Source of the DNA: Allopontixanthobacter sp034376665
GTDB taxonomy: Bacteria; Pseudomonadota; Alphaproteobacteria; Sphingomonadales; Sphingomonadaceae
Assembly: GCF_034376665.1 (NCBI RefSeq)
Contig: NZ_JAXMJI010000095.1
Coordinates: forward strand, 1-37,411
Direction: 5' to 3'
DNA length: 37,411 nt
Position numbers and translations under genes: made by a program. A model generated the notes under the pieces. The model saw only the letters and a program-made list of their open reading frames with translations, ran no database searches and was not told the origin of the DNA. Below, piece after piece: positions 16,817-23,392 of the stretch. How positions within the stretch are numbered: position 1 is the stretch's first letter; each line of letters opens with the position of its first letter.

Positions 16817-17842
16817 TTATTCGCTCAGCCCATGCTTCTTGATGCAGTGACGCAGCTGATCGTAAGTCAGGCCGAGCGCCTTCGCGGTCTGGCGCTGGTT
16901 CCAGCGATGCTTGCCCAGTGCGTGTTCGACAATCGTTCGTTCATGCGCCTCGACGGCGGCCTTCAGGTCCTCGATGGTATCGAGATTTTGCGGCACGTCC
17001 GAGTTGCCTGTGCCTTTCGGCGCATCGGTGTTCCGCTGCTGTTTGCGGGTCGCGGGTTCGAACGGTTTCCACGGGCTGTCGAACGGGTCGAACACCAGAT
17101 GGCTGATAGGTTCCTGCCAATTGTCCCACCGGTAAACGCCGCGTTCCACCACATTGCGCAGTTCGCGCACGTTTCCCGGCCACGGATATTCTTCAAGTTG
17201 CGCGGCGACATGATGGGAAAAGCCGGGCCAGCTTTCCCATCCGATCTCCGCCGCCATCCGCCGTCCGAAATATTCCGCCAGCACCCCGATATCCCCTTCA
17301 CGCACCCGCAGGGGCGGGAGAGTGATCACCTCGAAACTGAGCCGATCGAGCAAGTCGGCGCGAAAAGAGCCCTGCTCCGCCAGCTGCGGCAGATTTTCAT
17401 TTGTCGCGGCGACAATCCGGACATCCACCCTGATCGGCCGGGACGATCCGATCCGGGTCACCTCGCCATATTCGACCGCCCGGAGCAGTCTTTCCTGCGC
17501 GCCCATCGACAATGTTCCCAGTTCGTCGAGAAATAACGTGCCCTTGTCGGCTTCTTCGAACCGGCCGGCGCGCGCTTTGGTAGCACCGGTAAAGGCACCG
17601 GCTTCGTGACCGAACAATTCGGCCTCGATCAGCGTTTCCGGGAGAGCGGCACAATTCATGGTCACCAGTGGTTCCCCCCAGCGCGGCGACAGGCGATGCA
17701 GGCGCTCGGCGATCAGCTCCTTGCCGGTTCCGCGCTCGCCCACCACCAGCACCGGGCGGCGCATCGGCGCGGCGCGGCTGGCTCTTTCGACCGCGTCGAG
17801 AAAGGCCCCAGACTGGCCAATAAACTGGTTATCGCGCTCCAT
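16817..17842 (-). CDS. pspF: Phage-shock-protein operon activator PspF (sigma-54 enhancer-binding protein)
   Basis: 341 aa with no receiver domain: the AAA+ domain starts almost at residue 1 (MERDNQFIGQSGAFLDAVERA), as in PspF. Walker A is GERGTGKE (35-42), the sigma-54 contact loop GAFTGA is complete at 82-87, and Walker B is GTLFLDE (about 101-107). The Fis-type helix-turn-helix is at the end (NQRQTAKALGLTYDQLRHCIKKHGL). PspF is normally held inactive by PspA and opens sigma-54 promoters of psp genes. The gene is divergent from a perfect sigma-54 promoter in front of the psp operon, which supports the assignment. A variable linker of about 70 residues rich in K/T/D separates AAA+ and HTH. 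Confidence 0.95.
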   Translation of the reverse strand: MERDNQFIGQSGAFLDAVERASRAAPMRRPVLVVGERGTGKELIAERLHRLSPRWGEPLVTMNCAALPETLIEAELFGHEAGAFTGATKARAGRFEEADKGTLFLDELGTLSMGAQERLLRAVEYGEVTRIGSSRPIRVDVRIVAATNENLPQLAEQGSFRADLLDRLSFEVITLPPLRVREGDIGVLAEYFGRRMAAEIGWESWPGFSHHVAAQLEEYPWPGNVRELRNVVERGVYRWDNWQEPISHLVFDPFDSPWKPFEPATRKQQRNTDAPKGTGNSDVPQNLDTIEDLKAAVEAHERTIVEHALGKHRWNQRQTAKALGLTYDQLRHCIKKHGLSE

Positions 17843-17943
17843 ACCCCAACCTATAGGAAATATTCCCGAATCTTGGCAAGACTTACCATCAGCCGTAGGA
17901 AATGCGAAAGCGAAAATAACTGAATTCTGCCGTTTCTGCGGTT

Positions 17944-17959
17944 TGGCACACTCCTTGCT
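17944..17959 (+). promoter_or_regulatory. Sigma-54 (-24/-12) promoter of the psp operon
   Basis: TGGCAC, five bases, then TTGCT: a full match to the sigma-54 consensus, with the invariant GG at 17945-17946 and GC at 17957-17958. Transcription would begin near 17970, about 25 bp before the ATG of the first small gene. The divergent pspF gene starts about 100 bp upstream, leaving room for PspF binding sites in 17843-17943, where I could not define them. Confidence 0.92.
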
Positions 17960-17994
17960 GAGTAGTGAACAACGCAATTCGGGAGGATCCCTCA

Positions 17995-18156
17995 ATGTAC
18001 AACCGCAGCTTTTTCCAGACCAAAGTCGGACAGGCCGCATCCGCAAGCATTCTCGCCATGGTGGCCTTTGTGGCCATGAGCGGACAGATGCAGATGGCTC
18101 CATCCTTCGGGTCCGCACACGCGGCCACGATCAACTGCGATGTGGAACTTGCATGA
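17995..18156 (+). CDS. Small exported peptide, first gene of the psp operon
   Basis: 53 aa beginning MYNRSFFQTKVGQ with a hydrophobic stretch ASILAMVAFVAMSG and a likely signal-peptidase site after SAHA, leaving only about ten residues (ATINCDVELA) outside. The ATG is preceded by GGGAGG at suitable spacing and follows the predicted sigma-54 start site; an in-frame GTG at 17965 lies upstream of that start site and is rejected. Its TGA overlaps an ATG (ATGA) that opens the frame running into pspA. I recognise no family. It could be a stress-induced secreted peptide or a leader whose translation sets pspA expression. Confidence 0.65.
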   Translation: MYNRSFFQTKVGQAASASILAMVAFVAMSGQMQMAPSFGSAHAATINCDVELA

Positions 18157-18365
18157 CCGACCAGTCTGACAAAAACCCCCTAGGGCCGGAGCGCGTCTCC
18201 CCCCCGGACAATTCTCCGGCCCGCCCTTCTTCGTCCAGAAGCGGTGAATCGCGCTTCGAAACCGAAGTCGAACGCCTCCGCCGCAGCCCGACACCGACCC
18301 AAAGCCACCCCAATCAGGGCAATGCCAGCCGGTCGGGCGATTTCAACTTTTCCGGAGTACCCTTG

Positions 18366-19049
18366 ATGGGCATTTTCAGCCGTACACGCGATATCATTGC
18401 CGCCAATTTCAACGATATGCTCGACAAGGCGGATGACCCCGCGAAGATGATCCGCATGATCATCCTCGAAATGGAGGAAACCCTGGTCGAAGTGCGCGCC
18501 AGCGCGGCGCGGACGATCGCGGACCAGAAGGAAATGCATCGCCACACCGTGAAGCTGGACAAATTGCAGGCCGACTGGGGCGAGAAAGCCCAGCTCGCGT
18601 TGAGCAAGGACCGCGAGGATTTGGCCCGCGCAGCTCTGGTCGAAAAGAAGAAGGCCAGCGACATGGCGGAGCAGCTGAACGCCGAAATCGCCGTGCTGGA
18701 CGATGCTCTGCGCGCTTACGAGCAGGACATCGGCAAGCTGCAGCACCGCCTGCGCGAAGCCCGTAGCCGCCAGACCGCGATCGCGGCCCGGCTGGAAAGT
18801 GCTGAAAACCGCGTCAAACTGCGCACCCTGCTCAGCACCGAGCGGGTCGACGAAGCGCTGTCGCGGTTCGACCAGCTGGAACGCCGGGTCGATTACGCCG
18901 AAGGCCGCGCCGACGCGATGAGCATCGCCGATGGCACCGGCAAGCCGTCCCTGTCCGACGAGATTGCCGCGCTGGAAGGCGCGGACAAGGTGGACGAAGA
19001 ACTCGAAGCAATGAAGCGCGCCATGGGCAGCGCAGCGAAAAAGGACTGA
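18366..19049 (+). CDS. pspA: Phage shock protein A (PspA/IM30 family)
   Basis: 227 aa, normal for PspA. The N-terminal amphipathic helix (MGIFSRTRDIIAANFNDMLDKA) binds stressed membrane; the rest is long coiled coil (IRMIILEMEETLVEVRASAAR, through to SRFDQLERRVDYAEGRADAM). PspA inhibits PspF and forms membrane-protecting oligomers. I chose the ATG at 18366 because the family starts here and GGAG lies eight bases upstream. However, the frame is open back to an ATG at 18153 that overlaps the preceding stop, giving a possible 71-residue Pro/Ser-rich extension (see findings). Confidence 0.95.
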   Translation: MGIFSRTRDIIAANFNDMLDKADDPAKMIRMIILEMEETLVEVRASAARTIADQKEMHRHTVKLDKLQADWGEKAQLALSKDREDLARAALVEKKKASDMAEQLNAEIAVLDDALRAYEQDIGKLQHRLREARSRQTAIAARLESAENRVKLRTLLSTERVDEALSRFDQLERRVDYAEGRADAMSIADGTGKPSLSDEIAALEGADKVDEELEAMKRAMGSAAKKD

Positions 19050-19052
19050 CCG

Positions 19053-19349
19053 ATGGAAGACGCACTCCCCTTTATCATCGTGTTCCTCGGGCTGCCGTGG
19101 ATCATCTTTCACTACATTACCAAATGGAAAACCGCGGCGACGATCACCGGCGACGACGAACAATTGCTCGACGAACTCTATCACCTGGCCAAGCGGCTGG
19201 ATGACCGGATGGACACGGTCGAGCGCCTGGTCGCTTCCGACAATCCGGAATTCAACTCCGCCCGCCTGATCCACGACCGCGACATCGACAACCAGCCGCT
19301 GCGCGAGCTCGACCGGCTGCTCGCCGAGAAAAAGGGAACCCGCTCATGA
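19053..19349 (+). CDS. pspB: Envelope stress response membrane protein PspB
   Basis: 98 aa. One N-terminal membrane segment (LPFIIVFLGLPWIIFHYI) is followed by KWKTAA and a cytoplasmic coiled coil containing the PspB motif RLDDRMDTVERLVASDNPEF. PspB works with PspC to relieve PspA inhibition of PspF. It is longer than enterobacterial PspB because of a tail ending LRELDRLLAEKKGTRS. It starts 3 bp after pspA and overlaps pspC by 4 bp (ATGA). Confidence 0.93.
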   Translation: MEDALPFIIVFLGLPWIIFHYITKWKTAATITGDDEQLLDELYHLAKRLDDRMDTVERLVASDNPEFNSARLIHDRDIDNQPLRELDRLLAEKKGTRS

Positions 19350-19723
19350 CCAGCGAACGCACCACACTCTACCGCGACAAGAAGAACGCGAAACTTATGG
19401 GCGTCTGTTCCGGGATCGCCGATTACACCGGGGTCAACGCCCTGTGGGTCCGGCTCGGAGCGCTGATGCTGACCTTTATAACCGGCGGCACCACCATCCC
19501 ATTCTATTTCGTCGCCGGGCTGTTGCTCAACAAGAAGCCGCCGCATCTCTATGTGGACCAGGAAGAGCAGAAATACTGGCAGCGTGTGCGTCAGTCGCCG
19601 GCTCGTACAGCCCGCGAAGTTCGCGCCCGGTTCCGCGACATCGACCGCCGCCTGGCCGATGTGGAGACATATTACGTCACCAGCAACCCGCGCCTGTCGG
19701 CTGAAATCGACCGGCTGCGCTGA
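19346..19723 (+). CDS. pspC: Envelope stress response membrane protein PspC
   Basis: 125 aa. The N-terminal PspC domain is clear: LYRDKKNAKLMGVCSGIADYTGVNALWVRL, then a hydrophobic segment (MLTFITGGTTIPFYFVAGLLL). The C-terminal cytoplasmic part (RARFRDIDRRLADVETYYV, ending EIDRLR) resembles the end motif of the following small proteins. PspC partners PspB in sensing envelope stress. Overlapping start with pspB indicates coupled translation. Confidence 0.94.
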   Translation: MTSERTTLYRDKKNAKLMGVCSGIADYTGVNALWVRLGALMLTFITGGTTIPFYFVAGLLLNKKPPHLYVDQEEQKYWQRVRQSPARTAREVRARFRDIDRRLADVETYYVTSNPRLSAEIDRLR

Positions 19724-19749
19724 AATCCGGACTTAGGGAGGACTGAGAC

Positions 19750-20058
19750 ATGGGTGATTTGATTGGATTGGTGGCGGTTTCCGCTCCGTTCCTGATGGTG
19801 TTCGGCATCGTCTGGATCAGCAGCCAGAAGAAACTCGAAGAAAGGCGCATTGCCGCAACTGCCGAAAGCAGCGCCGAAAAGGCCGCGCAATATGCGGCGC
19901 ATACGGCGGAACTGGAAAAGCGGGTGCAGGTTCTCGAACGCATCGTAACCGACCGCGGCTATGACATCGCCACCCAGATCGAAGCGCTGCGCGATACGCG
20001 TGCTGTCGAAGGCGAAGCCGGTGTGCCGCTCAAATCCAGAGACAGGGAAAACATCTGA
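19750..20058 (+). CDS. PspB-like small membrane/coiled-coil protein, copy 1
   Basis: 102 aa: an N-terminal membrane segment (LVAVSAPFLMVFGIVWI), a basic/acidic stretch (SSQKKLEERRIA) and a coiled coil ending in RVQVLERIVTDRGYD...IEALRD. This end motif matches RMDTVERLVASDN of PspB and is shared by the next genes. The ATG has GGGAGG upstream; its stop overlaps the next start (TGATG). It is the first of five such genes. The role is unknown; a PspB-like regulator or scaffold of the PspA complex is the natural inference. Confidence 0.82.
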   Translation: MGDLIGLVAVSAPFLMVFGIVWISSQKKLEERRIAATAESSAEKAAQYAAHTAELEKRVQVLERIVTDRGYDIATQIEALRDTRAVEGEAGVPLKSRDRENI

Positions 20059-20405
20059 TGCCGTTCGAATTCACTTCAGAAGTAATCGCCATCGTCGGCG
20101 TGGCCGGCATGATCGGCTGGGTGCTCACCACATGGATCCGCGTCAAGAACGGTTATCCGCTCGACGGCGCCTGGGGACAGGCCGTCTATCCCAAATCCGA
20201 CGCCGAGGCCCAGGAGCGGGTTGGCCGGCTGACCAGGGAGAATGCGCAGCTGCACGCCGAAATGGGATCCTTGAAGGACCGTCTTGCCGTAGTCGAACGG
20301 ATCGTGACGGACGGCGGCTATGGCCTGACTGCGGAAATCGAAAGATTGCGCGATGACCGCGCGAACGGCGTCCCGCTGCGGCAGCGGCAGGCCGAGAGGA
20401 GCTAA
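20058..20405 (+). CDS. PspB-like small membrane/coiled-coil protein, copy 2
   Basis: 115 aa: membrane segment VIAIVGVAGMIGWVLTTWI, then a unique loop RVKNGYPLDGAWGQAVYP, a coiled coil (AEAQERVGRLTRENAQLHAEM) and the shared motif RLAVVERIVTDGGYG...EIERLRDDR. The loop after the membrane segment is not in the other copies. The start overlaps the previous stop by one base, and the next gene begins two bases after its stop, so all are co-translated. Confidence 0.82.
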   Translation: MPFEFTSEVIAIVGVAGMIGWVLTTWIRVKNGYPLDGAWGQAVYPKSDAEAQERVGRLTRENAQLHAEMGSLKDRLAVVERIVTDGGYGLTAEIERLRDDRANGVPLRQRQAERS

Positions 20406-20407
20406 TA

Positions 20408-20722
20408 ATGGGCGAACTGGTAGTAATCTTCAGCTTTATCCTGCTGATCGCGCTGATCGCGTTCGGAATGGGCGGTGCGATCCACAAACGGGATCTGGCG
20501 TTCAAGCAGCGCAAGCTGGAACTGGAAGCTGGCAAGGGATCCACTATCGGTTCCGAAGCAGCGCAGAAGATCGAGACGCTCGAACAGCGTGTGCGCGTGC
20601 TGGAACGCCTCGCCACGGACCGCGGGCAGGACCTGGCGCTGCAGATCGAGAACCTGCGTGGTTCCACTCCGCCTGAAATCGCGCCCGCTTATTCTATCCG
20701 GCACGAGGAAACCCGCGCATGA
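20408..20722 (+). CDS. PspB-like small membrane/coiled-coil protein, copy 3
   Basis: 104 aa: membrane segment VVIFSFILLIALIAFGMG, basic KRDLAFKQRKLELEAG, then the shared motif RVRVLERLATDRGQD...QIENLRG and a proline-containing tail (STPPEIAPAYSIRHEE). An ATGA overlap joins it to the next gene. Its sequence is clearly homologous to copy 1 in the last 40 residues but the membrane segments differ, as expected for an old tandem family. Confidence 0.82.
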   Translation: MGELVVIFSFILLIALIAFGMGGAIHKRDLAFKQRKLELEAGKGSTIGSEAAQKIETLEQRVRVLERLATDRGQDLALQIENLRGSTPPEIAPAYSIRHEETRA

Positions 20723-20988
20723 GCTGGGCCACCGCAATTGTCCTGATCGTGCTGATTTCGGCCATCGCGGGCGTCATGCGTTCGCGGAGCCGGATTGACC
20801 GAAGAGGTGGGCACGAAACGCCCGATCAGGTCACTTCGCCGGAACGCGAACGGGAATTGCAGCGCGAAGTCACCGAACTGCGCGAGAGGATCAAGGTGCT
20901 CGAACGCATTGCGACCGACACCAACAGCAGCGAAGCCCGCGAGACAAAGGCGATTGCCGAGCAGATCGAGCGCTTGCGCGAAAAGTAG
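20719..20988 (+). CDS. PspB-like small membrane/coiled-coil protein, copy 4
   Basis: 89 aa: a short membrane segment (AIVLIVLISAIAGVM) right at the N-terminus, a basic RSRSRIDRRGG stretch, and a coiled coil with RIKVLERIATDTNSS followed by EQIERLREK at the very end. The region between the two parts of the motif (SEARETKAIA) is longer than in copies 1-3. Its start overlaps the previous stop. Confidence 0.8.
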   Translation: MSWATAIVLIVLISAIAGVMRSRSRIDRRGGHETPDQVTSPERERELQREVTELRERIKVLERIATDTNSSEARETKAIAEQIERLREK

Positions 20989-21027
20989 ACTGTATTCTCT
21001 ATCGAAGGTCGCGAGGAGGACCGGGAG

Positions 21028-21294
21028 ATGAATGATCAGATTATCTATGCTGCAACCGTGCTGTCCGGCCTTGGACTGGTCACCTTGGTTGCTCTGCGGG
21101 GCTGGCAGGGCTGGCTGGCGCTAAAGGAGCGCGAGCTGGACCGCATGACGGTCGGCCCCCGCGCCAACCTGCGCGAAGTGGAAGACCGCACCATCGATGG
21201 TGCTGCCGGTATCGGTATGGCCCGCATAGAGATCGCCGACCTGAAGGAACGCATCCGCCGGCTCGAAGCCATCGCAAGCGGGGTGGATTTGTAA
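21028..21294 (+). CDS. PspB-like small membrane/coiled-coil protein, copy 5 (divergent)
   Basis: 88 aa: membrane segment AATVLSGLGLVTLVALRGW, then LALKERELDRMTVGP and a helical end with LKERIRRLEAIASGVDL. Only the first half of the shared motif (ERIRRLEAIA, compare ERIKVLERIA) remains. It is separated from copy 4 by 39 bp and has its own GAGGAGG-type ribosome site, so it may be less tightly coupled. It is the last member before sufE. Confidence 0.72.
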   Translation: MNDQIIYAATVLSGLGLVTLVALRGWQGWLALKERELDRMTVGPRANLREVEDRTIDGAAGIGMARIEIADLKERIRRLEAIASGVDL

Positions 21295-21308
21295 TCCTGC
21301 GTCGCTAC

Positions 21309-21728
21309 ATGCAGGCCATGCGAACCCTCGACGACATATCCGAAGAATACGAATTTCTCGAAGGCGATGAACGCTACCGCCTGCTGATCGAACTCGGGCG
21401 CGAGCTGGACCCGATGCCCGATGCTCTCAAAACCGACGCAACGCTGGTGCGCGGCTGTTCCGCCAGCGTCTGGGTCTATCCCACCGTCCAGAACGGCCGG
21501 CTGCATTTTCTGGCTGACAGCAATGCGGCGATCACCAAGGGTATCGTCGCCCTCGTGATCTCCGCCGTGCAGGACAAGCCCGCAAGCGAAGTCGCCGCAA
21601 TGGACGTGACCGCCGCACTCGAACCGTTCGATCTCAGGAACCAGCTCAGTTCCAACCGCACACAGGGCGTTCCCAACATGATCGCGCTGGTGAAAGAGCA
21701 CGCCGCACGCCTGGCGGCCGCGGCCTGA
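21309..21728 (+). CDS. sufE: SufE family protein (cysteine desulfurase sulfur acceptor)
   Basis: 139 aa. SufE accepts persulfide sulfur from SufS for Fe-S cluster assembly. The acceptor cysteine is in LVRGCSASVWVYP (about C50), and the family motifs YRLLIELGRELDPMPDAL and FDLRNQLSSNRTQGVPNMI are present. Two ATGs, at 21309 and 21318, are possible; neither has a strong ribosome site. No suf operon genes are nearby, so it is a stand-alone sufE. Confidence 0.92.
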   Translation: MQAMRTLDDISEEYEFLEGDERYRLLIELGRELDPMPDALKTDATLVRGCSASVWVYPTVQNGRLHFLADSNAAITKGIVALVISAVQDKPASEVAAMDVTAALEPFDLRNQLSSNRTQGVPNMIALVKEHAARLAAAA

Positions 21729-21729
21729 G

Positions 21730-22077
21730 GTGCGCCATCTGTATCTTGCCGGCGGACTGGTCGCGGTCGCATTGGGTGCAATCGGCGCGGTGCTGCCGAT
21801 CATGCCCACCGTGCCGTTCCTGCTGCTCGGGGTTTACTGCTTTGCCCGGAGCAATCCGGAATGGGAACGCAAGATCCTCAATCATCCGCAATGGGGACCG
21901 CAAGTGCGCAACTGGACGGAGCGCAGGGCCATATCCCGCCGCGCGAAGATCATGGCGATCGGGGCAATGGCTACCGGCGCGGTGGTTACGTGGTACGCGC
22001 TGGGGGCGCCGTGGTATTATATCTCCATCGCAATCCTGGTGATCGGCGGTCTATGGATCGCCACCCGAAACGAGTGA
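21730..22077 (+). CDS. YbaN/DUF454 family inner-membrane protein
   Basis: 115 aa, GTG start one base after the sufE stop. The DUF454 pattern is clear: GAIGAVLPIMPTVPFLLLGVYCFARSNPEWERKILNHPQWGPQVRNW, then a basic RRAISRRAKIM loop and two further membrane segments. Function in the family is not established. The tight junction to sufE suggests co-transcription. Confidence 0.88.
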   Translation: MRHLYLAGGLVAVALGAIGAVLPIMPTVPFLLLGVYCFARSNPEWERKILNHPQWGPQVRNWTERRAISRRAKIMAIGAMATGAVVTWYALGAPWYYISIAILVIGGLWIATRNE

Positions 22078-22170
22078 TACAGGAAGCTACGGAATGCTGC
22101 CGGGATTGCCACTACTCCGGAACAGGCCGCGCTTGCTGCCGTTGATGGGGCAACGCCAACGGAGAAGAGT

Positions 22171-22329
22171 ATGAGCATCCTAATTCTAATCGCCAGTATC
22201 CTGCTGCCGCCCCTGGGCGTGGCGCTGAAACACGGCATCAGCCGGGATTTCTGGATCAATCTGATCCTCACCATCATCCTGTTCGTGCCCGGCGTGATCC
22301 ACGCGGTCTACGTCAATTTTCTGAGATAG
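22171..22329 (+). CDS. YqaE/PMP3 family small membrane protein (UPF0057)
   Basis: A 52-aa protein with the two membrane segments of the PMP3/UPF0057 family: ILIASILLPPLGVALKHG, then FWINLILTIILFVPGVIHAVYV. PMP3 proteins are linked to ion homeostasis and envelope stress in plants, yeast and bacteria. GGAGAAGAG lies just upstream of the ATG. The 93 bp before it hold nothing I can identify. It ends 23 bp before the convergent crtZ stop, with a small AGCCG-AATA-CGGCT hairpin (22340-22353) between or over the ends. Confidence 0.88.
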   Translation: MSILILIASILLPPLGVALKHGISRDFWINLILTIILFVPGVIHAVYVNFLR

Positions 22330-22352
22330 GGGCCAGCACAGCCGAATACGGC

Positions 22353-22871
22353 TCAGGCCCCGGCGCTTTCCCGCACCACGGCGATCCCCGCCTCGCGCTG
22401 GCGTTTGAGATCCGCTTTCAGCTTGGCCGGATCATGCGCAATCACGAAACCGAAGCTGACGCCGCCTTCCTTGCCGATAGTCGCATGGTGCAATTTATGC
22501 GCCTGCACCAACCGCTTGGCATAGCCGCGTTTGGGCGCCCAGCGGAAATAGCGCTGATGGACCAACCCGTCATGCACCAGAGTATAGATGATGCCATATC
22601 CGAGGATCCCCAGCCCGATCCATGTGGCAGGCCCCCACGCGGAGGCACCGGCGACCAGCGGACTCCCCAGGGCGAACATCGAAATGCTCATCGCCGCGCC
22701 GACGATGCCGTAGAGATCGTTTTTCTCAAACACCTTGTCATGCGGTTCATGGTGGTCGCGGTGCCACCCCCAACCCCAGCCATGCATGATGTATTTATGG
22801 CTCGCCCATGCGACCCATTCCATCGCCAGAAATGTGGCGATCACAATCAGCACGGGAATGGCGATATTCAT
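22353..22871 (-). CDS. crtZ: Beta-carotene hydroxylase
   Basis: 172 aa. It adds 3-hydroxyl groups to beta-ionone rings to give zeaxanthin-type carotenoids. The diiron histidine boxes are present: HKYIMH (about 25-30), HRDHH (37-41), HDGLVHQRY and HKLHH. Membrane segments lie at the N-terminus and in the middle. No other carotenoid gene is adjacent, so crtZ stands alone here, as often in yellow/orange Sphingomonadales. Confidence 0.93.
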   Translation of the reverse strand: MNIAIPVLIVIATFLAMEWVAWASHKYIMHGWGWGWHRDHHEPHDKVFEKNDLYGIVGAAMSISMFALGSPLVAGASAWGPATWIGLGILGYGIIYTLVHDGLVHQRYFRWAPKRGYAKRLVQAHKLHHATIGKEGGVSFGFVIAHDPAKLKADLKRQREAGIAVVRESAGA

Positions 22872-22889
22872 GGCAGTGCCTGATATAAA

Positions 22890-23327
22890 CTAATCGTCCC
22901 GGTGAAAAAAGAACTTCGCTATCTCTTCCCCGATCCGGGCAGGCCGCAATGTCTCGGCATCGATGCAGCACCAGCTGGAACTGATTTCGGCCAGCACCTC
23001 TTCGCCGCGCTCGATCACTGTGTGATAGAATGCCCGTGCGCCCTTGATGCTTTCCAGCACGGTGCGGGCAATGACCGTATCGTCCAGAAACGCCGGTTTT
23101 CTGTAGGTTATCTCATGCTTCAACGCCACCCAGGCACGGCTCGCAACCGCGTCGGCAGGGGCGATATCGCGCCAGTGGGACAAGACCGCGTCCTGCACCC
23201 AACCCAAATAGCGGGCGTTGTTCACATGCCCCATGAAATCGATGTCGGCAGGCAGGATGTTGATCCGGTGGGTATAGGGTTTGGCGGGCATGGACATCAT
23301 GTAGGTGTTCAAACCTTTCCTTTCCAT
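22890..23327 (-). CDS. Acyl-CoA thioesterase, 4HBT (hotdog) family
   Basis: A hotdog-fold thioesterase with the family opening THRINILPADIDFMGHVNNARYLGWVQDAVLSHW; the aspartate before FMGHVNN is the usual catalytic residue of 4HBT enzymes. It likely hydrolyses an acyl-CoA of unknown chain. Several starts are possible (ATGs at 23327, 23300, 23297 and 23291); I took 23327, with AGGA upstream, but the family core begins at about 23285. It is divergent from leuC. Confidence 0.82.
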   Translation of the reverse strand: MERKGLNTYMMSMPAKPYTHRINILPADIDFMGHVNNARYLGWVQDAVLSHWRDIAPADAVASRAWVALKHEITYRKPAFLDDTVIARTVLESIKGARAFYHTVIERGEEVLAEISSSWCCIDAETLRPARIGEEIAKFFFHRDD

Positions 23328-23392
23328 GACAAGGAATTTCCTGCGCGCGAGATTGCTTGCAACTGTTGCCCAATGGTCGCTAATTCCGGGCG

